Position numbers and translations under genes: made by a program | The notes under the pieces: model-generated | What the model saw: the letters and a program-made list of their open reading frames with translations, nothing else | Told to the model about the DNA's origin: nothing | The model's database searches: none | Shown here: positions 1 to 7,147 of the stretch, in pieces | Numbering within the stretch: the stretch's first letter is position 1 | Layout of the letters: every line of letters begins with the position of its first letter | DNA from: Gemmobacter caeni | GTDB taxonomy: Bacteria; Pseudomonadota; Alphaproteobacteria; Rhodobacterales; Rhodobacteraceae | DNA: 64,000 nt | Direction of reading: 5' to 3' | Assembly: GCF_003054195.1 (NCBI RefSeq) | Contig: NZ_QBKP01000017.1 | Location: 1 to 64,000, forward strand

Positions 1-51
1 TGAAACGCGCCCCTCGCAGCCTTCAACACCATGTTTTATATAGGAAATATA

Positions 52-1128
52 ATGGTCAGGACAGCGAAATCAGCGCCTTACTTGGGAAATGTGGGACTAG
101 ATGAATGTGCGGAACATTCGAAGCTGCAGAATGTTCTGGTGGGCCTGCATCCACGTGATGACTTCACGGAGGCCGATCTAAATAGATGTGCGGCGCTGCT
201 TGACGAAGAAGGCACACAACCTCGGATGTTCGGACCTATCCTCTGGCAGGACAACTATGCACACCTACCGTCCGAACGATTGTTGGAGCTTGCGAGAAAA
301 CTACTAACCAAGGCAAACGGCAGCGACACGCTGCTCGAAGCCTTGAGTATGAAATTGCACGGGAAAGATCCCTTGGAAGATGCTTTGGGACCAGAATTAA
401 GAAAACTTGGTTTGAAAGCGGCGGCTAAATTACTGTTGGGGGATCACGAAGATCCCGGGGGCAGCAAAGACTACAGTATGGAATGTGTAATAAAGTCCGC
501 ACTTAGTTTCGATGGCAATGACGCTGAAAAGACTGAGTGGGTGGATGCTATTTTCTCTCACATAGACGAGAAATACGGCTTCATTCATTCATTCGAGGAA
601 GCCATTGAGACGACAGCGGGGCTTATGCCGGAAGCCTTCTTAAATCGTGTCTTTCAGGGGACGGATGATCAGCATCACCGACGCATCTATTTTATTAAAA
701 AAGGAGGAATACGGCGCAGCCCACTCGCTAAGATCAGTGTGGCCAACCTAATTGCGTGGTGCCAGCAGCGAGATCCTCCTGCTATCTGGGGACTGGTTTC
801 TTCTGGCATCGAACTTTGGGAGAAATTTGATGGGAACAGGGGCGGCACATCCATGAGTACGGTCGCTGTTGAGTTTCTTGAAGCAGCGCCTGAGCCTGAG
901 GTCGTCCTTCACGCCTATGCGGATCGTGTTAGCCCGTCTTCGTGGTCCGGGAGTCGTGCAGATGTCATGCAGCCGAGAGCAGATGCCATCGCAGAACTGA
1001 CCCAGCACAAGCGGGAAGAGATAGCCCGAGCTGCTCGGACAGTATCAGATCGACTGACAAAGGAAATCGAAAGTGAACGGGCGCGTGAGAGACAAGAAGA
1101 CGAGGAATGGGAACAGCGGTTTGAGTGA
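52..1128 (+). CDS. Hypothetical protein resembling C-terminus of large defence-type proteins
   Basis: 358 residues, no enzyme motif recognised. I chose the ATG at 52 because AGGA lies 6 bases upstream; an in-frame ATG at 31 is possible. An in-frame TGA occupies bases 1-3, so this is either a complete gene or the tail of a longer gene broken by a stop. The last ~80 residues (SSWSGSRADVM..., then a charged Arg/Glu-rich end finishing EQRFE) resemble the C-terminal ends of very large NACHT/STAND-like proteins often found in defence islands. That is recollection of family style, not a search result. Base composition is visibly less GC-rich than the core genes downstream, and internal codons such as aaa, att and tta are common, which suggests transfer. 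tRNA-Ser lies downstream. Confidence 0.6.
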   Translation: MVRTAKSAPYLGNVGLDECAEHSKLQNVLVGLHPRDDFTEADLNRCAALLDEEGTQPRMFGPILWQDNYAHLPSERLLELARKLLTKANGSDTLLEALSMKLHGKDPLEDALGPELRKLGLKAAAKLLLGDHEDPGGSKDYSMECVIKSALSFDGNDAEKTEWVDAIFSHIDEKYGFIHSFEEAIETTAGLMPEAFLNRVFQGTDDQHHRRIYFIKKGGIRRSPLAKISVANLIAWCQQRDPPAIWGLVSSGIELWEKFDGNRGGTSMSTVAVEFLEAAPEPEVVLHAYADRVSPSSWSGSRADVMQPRADAIAELTQHKREEIARAARTVSDRLTKEIESERARERQEDEEWEQRFE

Positions 1129-1459
1129 CTTCCCGCAACGACCCCGGCAGATTTTATGTAAAGCGCGGACTTGAGAGGTTACAATTGGTTCACCTTCATC
1201 GAATGGCAGAAATCCACACTGCAGCTGCAGAGTCCGGGCAGCATATCGAGAGACCGTCGATAGGCCATCTTCAACGCCGCGCATAACCTGAGAAAGGGGG
1301 CGAATTGAGTGTCGAGATATGCACTTGGAGCATAGCTCTACCTTCAGCTGCTGGCCCCTTAATTTTGTCGTTTTGGCCACTTATTTTTGTCGCGCTACAC
1401 CTGCAACACCCCGCCAATCACCCTTGGCAAACCCACCACAACCCGCTAGGAAAACACCC
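1129..1459. other. Intergenic stretch, possible IS-end remnant
   Basis: 331 bases without a convincing gene. At about 1360-1395 the motif TTTTGTCG occurs twice, separated by TTTGGCCACTTA. Closely spaced internal repeats of this kind are seen at the ends of some insertion sequences (IS21-like), but no transposase is adjacent, so this is only a suggestion. Otherwise I see nothing here. Confidence 0.3.
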
Positions 1460-1549
1460 GGAACAGTGGCCGAGTGGTCTAAGGCAACCGACTTGAAATC
1501 GGTCGGGCCAGAGATGGCCCCGTGGGTTCGAATCCCACCTGTTCCGCCA
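1460..1549 (+). tRNA. tRNA-Ser (anticodon UGA)
   Basis: A 90-base class II tRNA with encoded CCA. The 7-bp acceptor stem GGAACAG/CTGTTCC closes it, followed by discriminator G and CCA. The anticodon stem-loop around CTTGAAA gives anticodon TGA (serine UCA). A long variable arm (GGGCCAGAGATGGCCCC) is typical of tRNA-Ser, and the T arm carries GTTCGAATC. The gene sits between two accessory stretches; serine tRNAs are common integration sites, but I found no duplicated 3' end in the window. Confidence 0.96.
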
Positions 1550-1673
1550 ATTTTCACCCACTAAGCGCATGAAATAAAAGAGAAATTCGGCACATCACGC
1601 TGTCTTTTTCCACCATTCCTTCCCCCATTTGGGGCCGGATTGAAACGGAAGATAGCGGAATCAAGCGGCAGGG

Positions 1674-1916
1674 TCAGCCCTGCGCCGATGCCGCTCTGGG
1701 GTCGGGCCAGTCCTGCACCAGCAGGGCTTCAAGCGCATCGCCTATTGCAATGATGGCCTGCCTCTTCTGACTTGCCGCCGTGTTGTCGAGACGTTCGCCA
1801 GCGAAGTCAAAGAGAACGGTTTGCAGCGCCAGAACCAGACCTTCGGCCTGTGACAGCTTGTGTTCAAGGCTGATGCGTTCGGCCCAGATTTCTTCGCGTG
1901 TGCGCGGCGTAATCAT
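1674..1916 (-). CDS. Small hypothetical protein, cassette gene 3
   Basis: 80 residues starting MITPRTREEIW, predicted mostly helical (…SLEHKLSQAEGLVLALQTVL…). The ATG at 1916 is preceded by GGGAG at a 7-base distance, and overlaps the stop of the upstream gene by four bases (ATGA), so it is translationally coupled. It is the last of three coupled small genes that run toward tRNA-Ser. No family recognised; position beside a tRNA and an integrase remnant suggests a mobile-element accessory gene. Confidence 0.6.
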   Translation of the reverse strand: MITPRTREEIWAERISLEHKLSQAEGLVLALQTVLFDFAGERLDNTAASQKRQAIIAIGDALEALLVQDWPDPRAASAQG

Positions 1917-2179
1917 GCTGCATCTCCCTTCCCGTTCAAAGCATCCTCCAGCGCCTCGATGGCAGCGGCGAGGCTGTGGCTTTCGTCGCACAGGTAAGCC
2001 AGAAGGCAGGTCAGGCTGTTAGAGGTGCGCGACGGCGGGCGCTCCAAATCGTCAAACAGCACGTCGGCGGCTTCGATCATGCCGTTCAGCATGACGGCGC
2101 GGTGCTGGATCTGTGCCGCCTGCTTGGCAAACTGCTGGGCAATGGCGCGGCGCGCACTGGTTTCCTGAAAGACGTTCAT
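1913..2179 (-). CDS. Small hypothetical protein, cassette gene 2
   Basis: 88 residues (MNVFQETSARRAIAQQF…), predicted alpha-helical, with two Cys in SLTCLLAYLCDES. It overlaps its neighbours on both sides by 4 bases, making one coupled transcription unit 2439-1674. Similar short helical proteins of unknown role are frequent on alphaproteobacterial prophages and islands, but I do not recognise this one. Confidence 0.6.
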   Translation of the reverse strand: MNVFQETSARRAIAQQFAKQAAQIQHRAVMLNGMIEAADVLFDDLERPPSRTSNSLTCLLAYLCDESHSLAAAIEALEDALNGKGDAA

Positions 2180-2439
2180 TGCACACCCCCTTTCAGGGCC
2201 GCGTGGTGGTAGGACATGACAAGGCCGCGCTCACTGCCAAGCCAGAACCAGTCAAGGTTCAGACCGTAGCGGCGGGCATAGGTCAGCAGGTCGCGGGAAA
2301 AGGTCACATCCTCGCCCTTGCCCTCGGTGATGCGCTCGGGCGGCGTGGTGCGGGTCCATTCCGAGAACAGCGCGAGGCGTTCAAGCGCACCGCCAGGCAC
2401 GCCGGTATCGTTCCCCGAAGCGGGGTTGATGGTGGTCAT
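2176..2439 (-). CDS. Small hypothetical protein, cassette gene 1
   Basis: 87 residues starting MTTINPASGNDTG. I chose the ATG at 2439 rather than the one at 2451 because GGAG lies 6 bases before it, and that GGAG sits inside the upstream ATG context. The C-terminal half (DLLTYARRYGLNLDWFWLGSERG) has the cadence of phage regulatory-helix proteins that end in a 'YA..YG…DWLW.G' segment; function unknown. It is the first gene of the coupled trio and is divergent from the XRE regulator at 2528. Confidence 0.6.
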   Translation of the reverse strand: MTTINPASGNDTGVPGGALERLALFSEWTRTTPPERITEGKGEDVTFSRDLLTYARRYGLNLDWFWLGSERGLVMSYHHAALKGGVQ

Positions 2440-2465
2440 TGCGTTCTCCATTGATCTAAAATCGG

Positions 2466-2527
2466 AACAAGGTTACGATATGGCAACGCCACCCGATGCG
2501 TCAACAGAAATCATAACAGGGTTACGA
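2466..2527. promoter_or_regulatory. Paired direct repeats in divergent promoter region
   Basis: AACAAGGTTACGA (2466-2478) and AACAGGGTTACGA (2515-2527) are 13-base direct repeats with one mismatch and 49 bases between their starts. They lie between the divergent trio (2439 leftward) and the XRE gene (2528 rightward); the second copy abuts the start codon. They are candidate operator sites for the XRE protein. Confidence 0.4.
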
Positions 2528-2761
2528 ATGAACTCCACACAATGCCGAATGGCCCGTGCCGCCACAGGTCTGGGCGTCCGCGATCTGGCAAAAGCCGCTG
2601 GAGTATCGCCCGACACAGTGGCCCGGCTGGAACGCGGCGAGGATCTGAAGGAAGCAACTGTCGCGGCCATCCGCACGGCGCTGGAAGCTGCCGGGGTGGT
2701 GTTCCTGCCCGAGAACGGCAACGGGCCGGGCGTGGCTATGCGGAAGGAAAAGGGAGAATAG
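2528..2761 (+). CDS. XRE-family helix-turn-helix regulator
   Basis: 77 residues. It starts MNSTQCRMARAATGLGVRD and continues DLAKAAGVSPDTVARLERGE, a clear Cro/CI-type helix-turn-helix over residues ~8-60, ending in …ALEAAGVVFLPENGNGPGV, a common tail in short alphaproteobacterial XRE regulators. An in-frame ATG at 2480 would add 16 residues; I prefer 2528 because related proteins begin at this point. It is divergent from the small-gene trio with repeats between them, so autoregulation is plausible. The next gene starts right after its stop. Confidence 0.78.
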   Translation: MNSTQCRMARAATGLGVRDLAKAAGVSPDTVARLERGEDLKEATVAAIRTALEAAGVVFLPENGNGPGVAMRKEKGE

Positions 2762-3028
2762 ATGAAGCCGAATAACTATTCCGGCAGAGGCACCGTGTCA
2801 TTCTCAAACGGTGAAAGCTACGAAGTTGATGTCCACCTCAGCTTTCATAGTTCAGGTGGATTTGTCAGTGGAGATGGGCGGCTTGAAAGTGATCAGGCGT
2901 TCAGCATCGGCATGAATGATAGCGGCGCGACGCTGATCTATGGCGGGCAGAAGATCAAGATCGTGGTCAATAAGACCCATATTGATGAATGCCACTTCTT
3001 GACCTCTGGCCCTCCAAGCGCGGCATAG
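2762..3028 (+). CDS. Small hypothetical protein
   Basis: 88 residues (MKPNNYSGRGTVSFSNGESYEVDVHLSF…), rich in short beta-prone segments. The start codon follows the XRE stop codon directly and GGGAG lies just upstream, so the two are one operon. No family recognised. It faces the Cys-rich gene at 3031-3309, with stops 2 bases apart. Confidence 0.6.
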   Translation: MKPNNYSGRGTVSFSNGESYEVDVHLSFHSSGGFVSGDGRLESDQAFSIGMNDSGATLIYGGQKIKIVVNKTHIDECHFLTSGPPSAA

Positions 3029-3030
3029 TT

Positions 3031-3309
3031 TCACCTCCACAGCGCATCGAACCGGCGTGCAGTCAGGCGCCGGGGTCTGCGATATCGTCCGACAGGTAGC
3101 TTGCCAGCCGCATAGGCCGCGCGACCAGCGCAAGAGAGACTGCAATACTTGTCGCGGTGGCTTCGGTGCCGGAACACGGTGCCACAGCACTCGCAGGGCT
3201 TCATTGCAGCCTCGCGGGCGGCCGCGTTCTTGCAGTCCCGACAACAATGCACCTGTGTTGCCCGTAGCGCCCGGAAAGCAGATCCACAGTGCGGGCAGAT
3301 TTTGCGCAT
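3031..3309 (-). CDS. Small Cys-rich zinc-ribbon-like protein
   Basis: 92 residues with two Cys pairs in each half: CPHCG then CCRDC, and CECCG then CSLSC, followed by a basic Arg-rich tail. The spacing suggests two zinc-binding knuckles as in phage-encoded zinc-ribbon proteins; DNA binding is a guess. Start at 3309 (MRKICPHCG) because the motif begins there; an in-frame ATG at 3381 would add an unlikely leader. The ribosome site is weak. Confidence 0.55.
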   Translation of the reverse strand: MRKICPHCGSAFRALRATQVHCCRDCKNAAAREAAMKPCECCGTVFRHRSHRDKYCSLSCAGRAAYAAGKLPVGRYRRPRRLTARRFDALWR

Positions 3310-3358
3310 CGGGCTTTCGTCCAGCGGGCGGCGCAGGTGCCTGAACGCCGTTGGCGGG

Positions 3359-3517
3359 ATGATCACGGTGAACACCATCAACGTTGATCCCTACGGTTCG
3401 GAATCCTACGCATTTGCCGTCATGGTCGGGCCAGAACAGGGCGCAACGGCCGACCGCGTCGTGGTCTGCGCCTATGACAAGCGCAAGCAGACCGCCGAAG
3501 TCAGCGGCCTTTTCTGA
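3359..3517 (+). CDS. Possible 52-residue protein or gene fragment
   Basis: MITVNTINVDPYGSESYAF… ends …AYDKRKQTAEVSGLF. Codon use is GC3-rich like real genes and the reading is sensible at the C-terminal end, but no homology is recognised and the open frame extends upstream into the antisense of the Cys-rich gene. It may be the 3' end of a larger lost gene. Confidence 0.3.
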   Translation: MITVNTINVDPYGSESYAFAVMVGPEQGATADRVVVCAYDKRKQTAEVSGLF

Positions 3518-4170
3518 GTGTTAAGGACTGGGCGCTCCCGGCATGCCGACGACAGGCGCGCGTCGTGCCGGGGACGTTTCACGTCAAGGTGATGTTCTAT
3601 CTCGACGCGCCGAGACTGGCGATGGCTGGCCTTTTGCAATCGGGGGAAGGTATGCCGCAGGCCCACTGATCCAGCGCTGCCATTGCGGTGTCCGGACTGG
3701 CACATGCCGATCAATGGAGCCATCAAGCAGGGTCCCGTCTTGCGGCTTTGCAGCACCTTGGTGGCTGTCTATTCCAAGGTCAGAGTCTGTTAGCGCGTCA
3801 GGAGACTGCATTCGCGCGCATGTCAACACATCCGCCAGCCAGACCTCAGAATCGGCATTGTTCATCTTCGCTGGGACCAACAGGGAAGATGTCTGAGTTG
3901 AGCCAAGAATATCAGTGCCTTCTCGACGAAATGGCATCTTCGTCAAGGGCTCCAGTGGACGATCAGCAGATGGCCTGATGCACCGCACGTGCCACGCATA
4001 CCTCGTTGCAGTTCCGTATTTGAAAGCAGATCAGCTCACCCCGAATGTCGAGTTTGTTCAAATCAAAACAATGTCGGTCTCATGTTTTGCTGCAGCACAT
4101 CTCGAAAGGCGGCTTTGGTGAGTGGCGCATTGCAACATCTCGGTCAGCAGAGTGGCAGCTATGGCCGACG
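3518..4170. other. Decayed stretch without an intact gene
   Basis: 653 bases. Apart from the IS66-like fragment at 3780-3935, no frame shows a convincing product. The frames that are open read as shadow or low-complexity sequence. Confidence 0.5.
3780..3935 (-). pseudogene. IS66-type transposase C-terminal remnant
   Basis: Read on the minus strand, the segment gives ILGSTQTSSLLVPAK followed by MNNADSEVWLADVLT. This resembles the end of IS66 transposases (…AGSD…AAxxxSLIxTAKLNxxDPxAWLADVLAR). The match is short and flanked by unrelated sequence, so only a scrap of the element survives. The identification rests on one recognisable block. Confidence 0.45.
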
Positions 4171-4515
4171 TTACTCTGTCAGATCATCCAGACTCACGCC
4201 AAGCGCATCGGCCAAGGCGCGCAATGTTGCGACCGAGCCCTGCTTTCGGCCGGTCTCGATCTCGGCCACGGTGACCCGCTTCACGCCCGATTTTTCGGCC
4301 AGCGCCGCTTGGGTCAGGCCGCGCAGATCACGGTAGACGCGCAGGGCGCTTTCGCCATTCAGAAGGCGGTTCGCATACTCTGCCGGAATCAATTCGTCCT
4401 CTCCCGCCGCGAGACGCGCCCTGGCGCGGTCATAGCTTTGCAGGTCGGCCAGATCCTCCGCAGCGGCCCGCAGGCGGTCATATTCTTCGCGCGGGATCGT
4501 CACCATCTCGTTCAT
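4171..4515 (-). CDS. Type II antitoxin with XRE helix-turn-helix
   Basis: 114 residues. The N-terminal ~50 residues (MNEMVTIPREEYDRLRAAAEDLADL…) resemble the Phd/RelB-like dimerisation arm seen in short antitoxins; residues ~58-112 are a Cro/CI helix-turn-helix (LTQAALAEKSGVKRVTVAEIETGRK). The gene follows the toxin gene by 11 bases, the toxin-first order of HigBA-like modules. It likely binds the toxin and represses the promoter at 4785-4826. Confidence 0.85.
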   Translation of the reverse strand: MNEMVTIPREEYDRLRAAAEDLADLQSYDRARARLAAGEDELIPAEYANRLLNGESALRVYRDLRGLTQAALAEKSGVKRVTVAEIETGRKQGSVATLRALADALGVSLDDLTE

Positions 4516-4526
4516 GTCAAACCCTT

Positions 4527-4778
4527 TCAGTCGTAGACGCCGCCCCGCGGCCCGATATCGAGAACGGCCAGAACATTGCCCTGATCATCCATGATCACCC
4601 GCCAATCCCCTACCCTCAGCCGGATACCCTCACGGCCTTTCAAGGGCTTCACGTTATTGGCCTGCGCGCTTGGGTCCTGCGCATAGGCTTCGATCTTGGC
4701 GCGGATCAGCGCAGCGGTATTCGAGGGCATCCGCCGCAAGGCCTTGATCGCGGCTTTGGTGTAGCTGATCTGCTTCAT
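4527..4778 (-). CDS. RelE/ParE-family toxin
   Basis: 83 residues, normal for the family. It begins MKQISYTKAAIKALRRMP, then PLKGREGIRLRVGDWRVIMD, the conserved RelE core strand with basic residues (Arg in GREGIRLRVGDWRV), and ends VLAVLDIGPRGGVYD. RelE-type toxins cut mRNA on the ribosome, ParE-type act on gyrase; the core block favours the RelE side, but I cannot decide by eye. It is the first gene of the toxin-antitoxin operon. The module looks intact among broken neighbours. Confidence 0.87.
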   Translation of the reverse strand: MKQISYTKAAIKALRRMPSNTAALIRAKIEAYAQDPSAQANNVKPLKGREGIRLRVGDWRVIMDDQGNVLAVLDIGPRGGVYD

Positions 4779-4784
4779 GATGTA

Positions 4785-4826
4785 GCTTTAGGCGACATTT
4801 CGGCGAAAGTCAAGTGCAATGTCGCC
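4785..4826 (-). promoter_or_regulatory. Promoter and operator of the toxin-antitoxin operon
   Basis: Reading leftward, TTGACT (4813-4808) and TAAAGC (4790-4785) are separated by 17 bases, a plausible sigma-70 promoter just before the toxin. GGCGACATT (4791-4799) and AATGTCGCC (4818-4826) form a perfect 9-bp inverted repeat flanking the -35 box, and a third half-site GCGACAT follows at 4831-4837. This is the layout expected for antitoxin autorepression. Confidence 0.6.
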
Positions 4827-4836
4827 CTGCGCGACA

Positions 4837-4864
4837 TGCCTGGCCGGCAGACGCCGGCCAGGCA
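4837..4864. repeat. Perfect 12-bp stem-loop beside integrase remnant
   Basis: TGCCTGGCCGGC, loop AGAC, GCCGGCCAGGCA. It stands between the toxin promoter and the 3' end of the integrase fragment. It has no T-run on either strand, so it may be a terminator remnant of the integrase or part of a recombination site. Confidence 0.5.
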
Positions 4865-4868
4865 AAGG

Positions 4869-5144
4869 TCAAAGATCAATCCCCTCCGATAGCGTCAGCG
4901 CATCCTCCAGATCGACACCCAGATACCGTACCGTGCTGTCCATCTTTGTGTGGCCCAAGAGCAGCTGCACGGCGCGCAGATTTCCGGTCTTCTTGTAGAT
5001 CTGCGCAACCTTCGTTCGCCGCATCGAATGCGTACCATGGGCACTGGGCTCGAGCCCGATCGAAGGAACCAAGTCGCGCATGATCCGGGCATACACCCGA
5101 GCCCCGTACAAACACCAATGAACGCGGGCCTTCCGACCGGACAC
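4869..5144 (-). pseudogene. Tyrosine recombinase (integrase) 3' fragment
   Basis: About 91 residues of the catalytic domain: HGTHSMRRTKVAQIYKKTG carries the His-x-x-Arg motif, LLLGHTKMDSTVRYLG carries the second His and the catalytic Tyr. Family members of this short type are about 200 residues, so the N-terminal arm-binding part and the first catalytic Arg are missing. The frame stays open upstream to about 5160, but the sequence stops looking like an integrase there and phage-like sequence on the other strand begins. Not functional as it stands. Confidence 0.75.
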
Positions 5145-5162
5145 CGCGGTAGCCGCTAGACC

Positions 5163-5702
5163 CCGCTTGGAGTCCGGCCCAGCATCCGGAGTCCGGAAAC
5201 CACCGGCATCACCACCGAAGGCATGCCGATCACCTCGGTCGGCACAGTCTCACACACGACGCTCGCCGCTACGAATCTGGCGGCCTCAATGCGGCGCTGG
5301 CGTCTGACGTCGGCCGCAGTGGTGGACTCGGTGGCCGACCAGCGCTCCGCAGGCTGGGCCTGCTGGCGCGGCAATGCGGTGGGCCTCGGCGGCTGGACCT
5401 TCGTCACGCGGATTTCGATGACGACATTACAGGCAACCGTAATGGGCTTCTTCGGCCTGTACGGATCGACGGCCGCGCTGGCCACCACCCTGACGCTCGC
5501 CGCAGCCATTAACTGCATTGGCATCGGCTTCCAGCGCGGGACATACACCCGTTGGCAACTGGTCGCAAACGACGGCACCGGGACGCCGCCCCTGACCGAC
5601 ATGGGGATGAGTTTCGCCATAGCGACGGGCGGCGTGCTGACCTTGTTCATCGCCGCACCGCCGAACGGATCATCCGTCTGGGTGCGCGTGGTGGACGAGG
5701 TT
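5163..5702 (+). pseudogene. Phage tail-type structural protein fragment
   Basis: The frame reads through ITSVGTVSHTTLAATNLAAS, then WACWRGNAVGLGGWTFVTRI, then FQRGTYTRWQLVANDGTG, and ends GSSVWVRVVDEV. This style (a Trp/Arg-rich shell with 'FxRGTxxxWQLVANDGTG') is typical of long phage tail or capsid-decoration proteins; I recall the pattern but cannot name the family. The segment is cut off at both ends: an integrase fragment on the left strand and drmC sequence at ~5703 on the right. Confidence 0.55.
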
Positions 5703-6306
5703 TGGCGCTGATCAAAAAGGCCGAACTGCCGTCGGCAACGGCCACTTTCGCGTGAACCCGTCCTTCGGCGAAGGGTGCCGGCCGGTCGGTCCAGACATAC
5801 AGCGCTGCCGAGGGAACACAGCGCCGCATCATAGCAATAGGATCGACGGACAGACTCCCGCCGTGGCTCGTAGAGGTTTCCAACAGAATTCGGATGTCGA
5901 TGCCGCGACTGCATGCAGCATTCAATGCATCGACCACCGAGGAGACGTCGTATGCAACGAAGCTGACGAGAAAGAGGTCGCTTTGCGCGTGACCGATGAG
6001 ATCCAAGAGTACCTGCTCCGTGCGGCGAGTGGCGACGAATGGTGTCGTCGGGCCCGTCCAAACGAGCTCGACACGGTTTTCGCGCTGCGCTTGTTGGTGG
6101 GCGAAGGCTGCACCGACCAAGATCCCGGCCAGCACATCGCCTGATATTTCCGTCTGCTTCCAGGCGGTGATCAAGAGATCGAGCACTGTGCGAGCAGCCG
6201 GCGTGTTCACGAGCTGATGCAGGCTTCCTTCTCGTTCGATTGGCATCGAACCGCGAACACGATCTGCGAGTGCTTCGATCCTCGACGGTGACAACAGCGC
6301 CACGAC
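5703..6306 (-). pseudogene. drmC: DISARM phospholipase-D-like protein DrmC, truncated
   Basis: About 200 residues. It reads VALLSPSRIEALADRVRGSM near the start, VELVWTGPTTPFVATRRTEQ and LVSFVAYDVSSVVDALNAAC in the middle, and GRVHAKVAVADGSSAFLIS at the end. HAKVAVAD is a PLD-type HxK(x)4D motif. The VELVWTGP…RRTEQVLLDLI block is characteristic of DrmC, the PLD component of the DISARM phage-defence system (drmA, drmB, drmC plus a methyltransferase). The gene breaks off just after the HxK motif, where …ISAN… would continue, and joins phage-derived sequence; its N-terminus joins IS3 orfB sequence. No drmA, drmB or methyltransferase gene is in the window. Confidence 0.72.
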
Positions 6307-6560
6307 CAGCGCGGGTCTGGCCGCAGCAGGACCGGCATTGGCGTTCGGCTGCCTCGCGCCCGCTTGCGACCACGACGGCGGCGCACAGACAGGCCCTCTT
6401 CCCGATAGATGCGGTGGAGCTTCTTTTCGTTCATGATCATGCCCTAGCGCCCCAGCGTGCAACCCACGCGCCGGTAGCTGAAGCGACGGCGCTTCTCGGC
6501 GATCCTGTGCATCTCCTCACGAACTTCGCTGCTGCCCGCTGCCGCCTTGCGCGGCAAGAT
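6307..6560 (-). pseudogene. IS3-family transposase OrfB remnant with internal stop
   Basis: Minus-strand reading gives EMHRIAEKRRRFSYRRVG, then an in-frame TAG at 6446-6444, then NEKKLHRIYREEGLSVRRRR and RKRARGSRTPMPVLLRPDPR. This is the N-terminal third of an IS3-family OrfB (…RRRFGYRRLHxLLRREGxxxNxKKxxRIYREEGLxVRRR…RWSxDFVSD). The stop replaces a sense codon, and the sequence departs from the family immediately after RWS, where drmC begins. The right boundary (~6560) is approximate. Confidence 0.7.
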
Positions 6561-6660
6561 CCTGCCGGAACCTGTGCCGGCAGCCGGGTTGCTGATCTTG
6601 TGCGACGGCGAACACGGCGAGCCAGAGGCAACCCTTTCGCTACACCGCCCGACCAAATGC

Positions 6661-6686
6661 AAAAGGGCCCCCGAAGGGAGCCCTTT
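6661..6686 (-). terminator. Rho-independent terminator of acpP
   Basis: Leftward reading gives AAAGGGCTCCC, loop TTCG, GGGGCCCTTT and then a short T-run. It lies 38 bases past the acpP stop and marks the border between core and decayed sequence. Confidence 0.75.
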
Positions 6687-6723
6687 CGAAAAACCGAGGC
6701 CATGGCCTCTGGCAACGCCTGCC

Positions 6724-6957
6724 TCAGACAGCGCCAGAGATGAACTTCACGGCATCGCCGAAAGTCTGAATCGTTTCGGCGGCGTCATCCGGAATCTCGA
6801 TGCCGAAGGCCTCTTCGAAGGCCATGACCAGCTCGACGGTGTCGAGGCTGTCCGCGCCCAGATCGTCGATGAACGAGGCGTTCTCGGTCACCTTGTCCTC
6901 TTCGACGCCGAGATGCTCGACGACGATCTTCTTCACGCGATCGGCGATATCGCTCAT
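6724..6957 (-). CDS. acpP: Acyl carrier protein
   Basis: 77 residues, standard length. The phosphopantetheine attachment site is [14 protein letters not shown], with Ser in DSL. It carries growing acyl chains in type II fatty acid synthesis in the cytoplasm. It is the third gene of fabD-fabG-acpP, 190 bases after fabG, and ends in its own terminator. In related genomes fabF usually follows; here decayed mobile sequence does. Confidence 0.97.
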   Translation of the reverse strand: MSDIADRVKKIVVEHLGVEEDKVTENASFIDDLGADSLDTVELVMAFEEAFGIEIPDDAAETIQTFGDAVKFISGAV

Positions 6958-7147
6958 GTCACTTCCTCATCGTTGCGGGGTGGCCCCCGGTCTGGTGTCC
7001 CTGCCGCGGGCCAGGCCCTTGGCTGTTTTCCCCGCGTCAGGCAGGGCACCAGAGCCTTCCGGCGCTGGTGGTTCCGTTCGCGGCTATAGCAAGCGCACCG
7101 GCACTTGGCAAACGCTTTCCCGCGCGCCCGTGCCGCCGCGCCCCGCG

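Noticed and set aside
5156-6373. Long minus-strand open frame of about 405 codons
   Set aside because: Product is rich in Arg, Cys and His with no family likeness; the overlapping drmC and phage-tail readings explain the sequence.
1460-6660. tRNA-Ser as the attachment site of an intact integrated element
   Set aside because: No second copy of the tRNA 3' end was found and the only integrase is a fragment.
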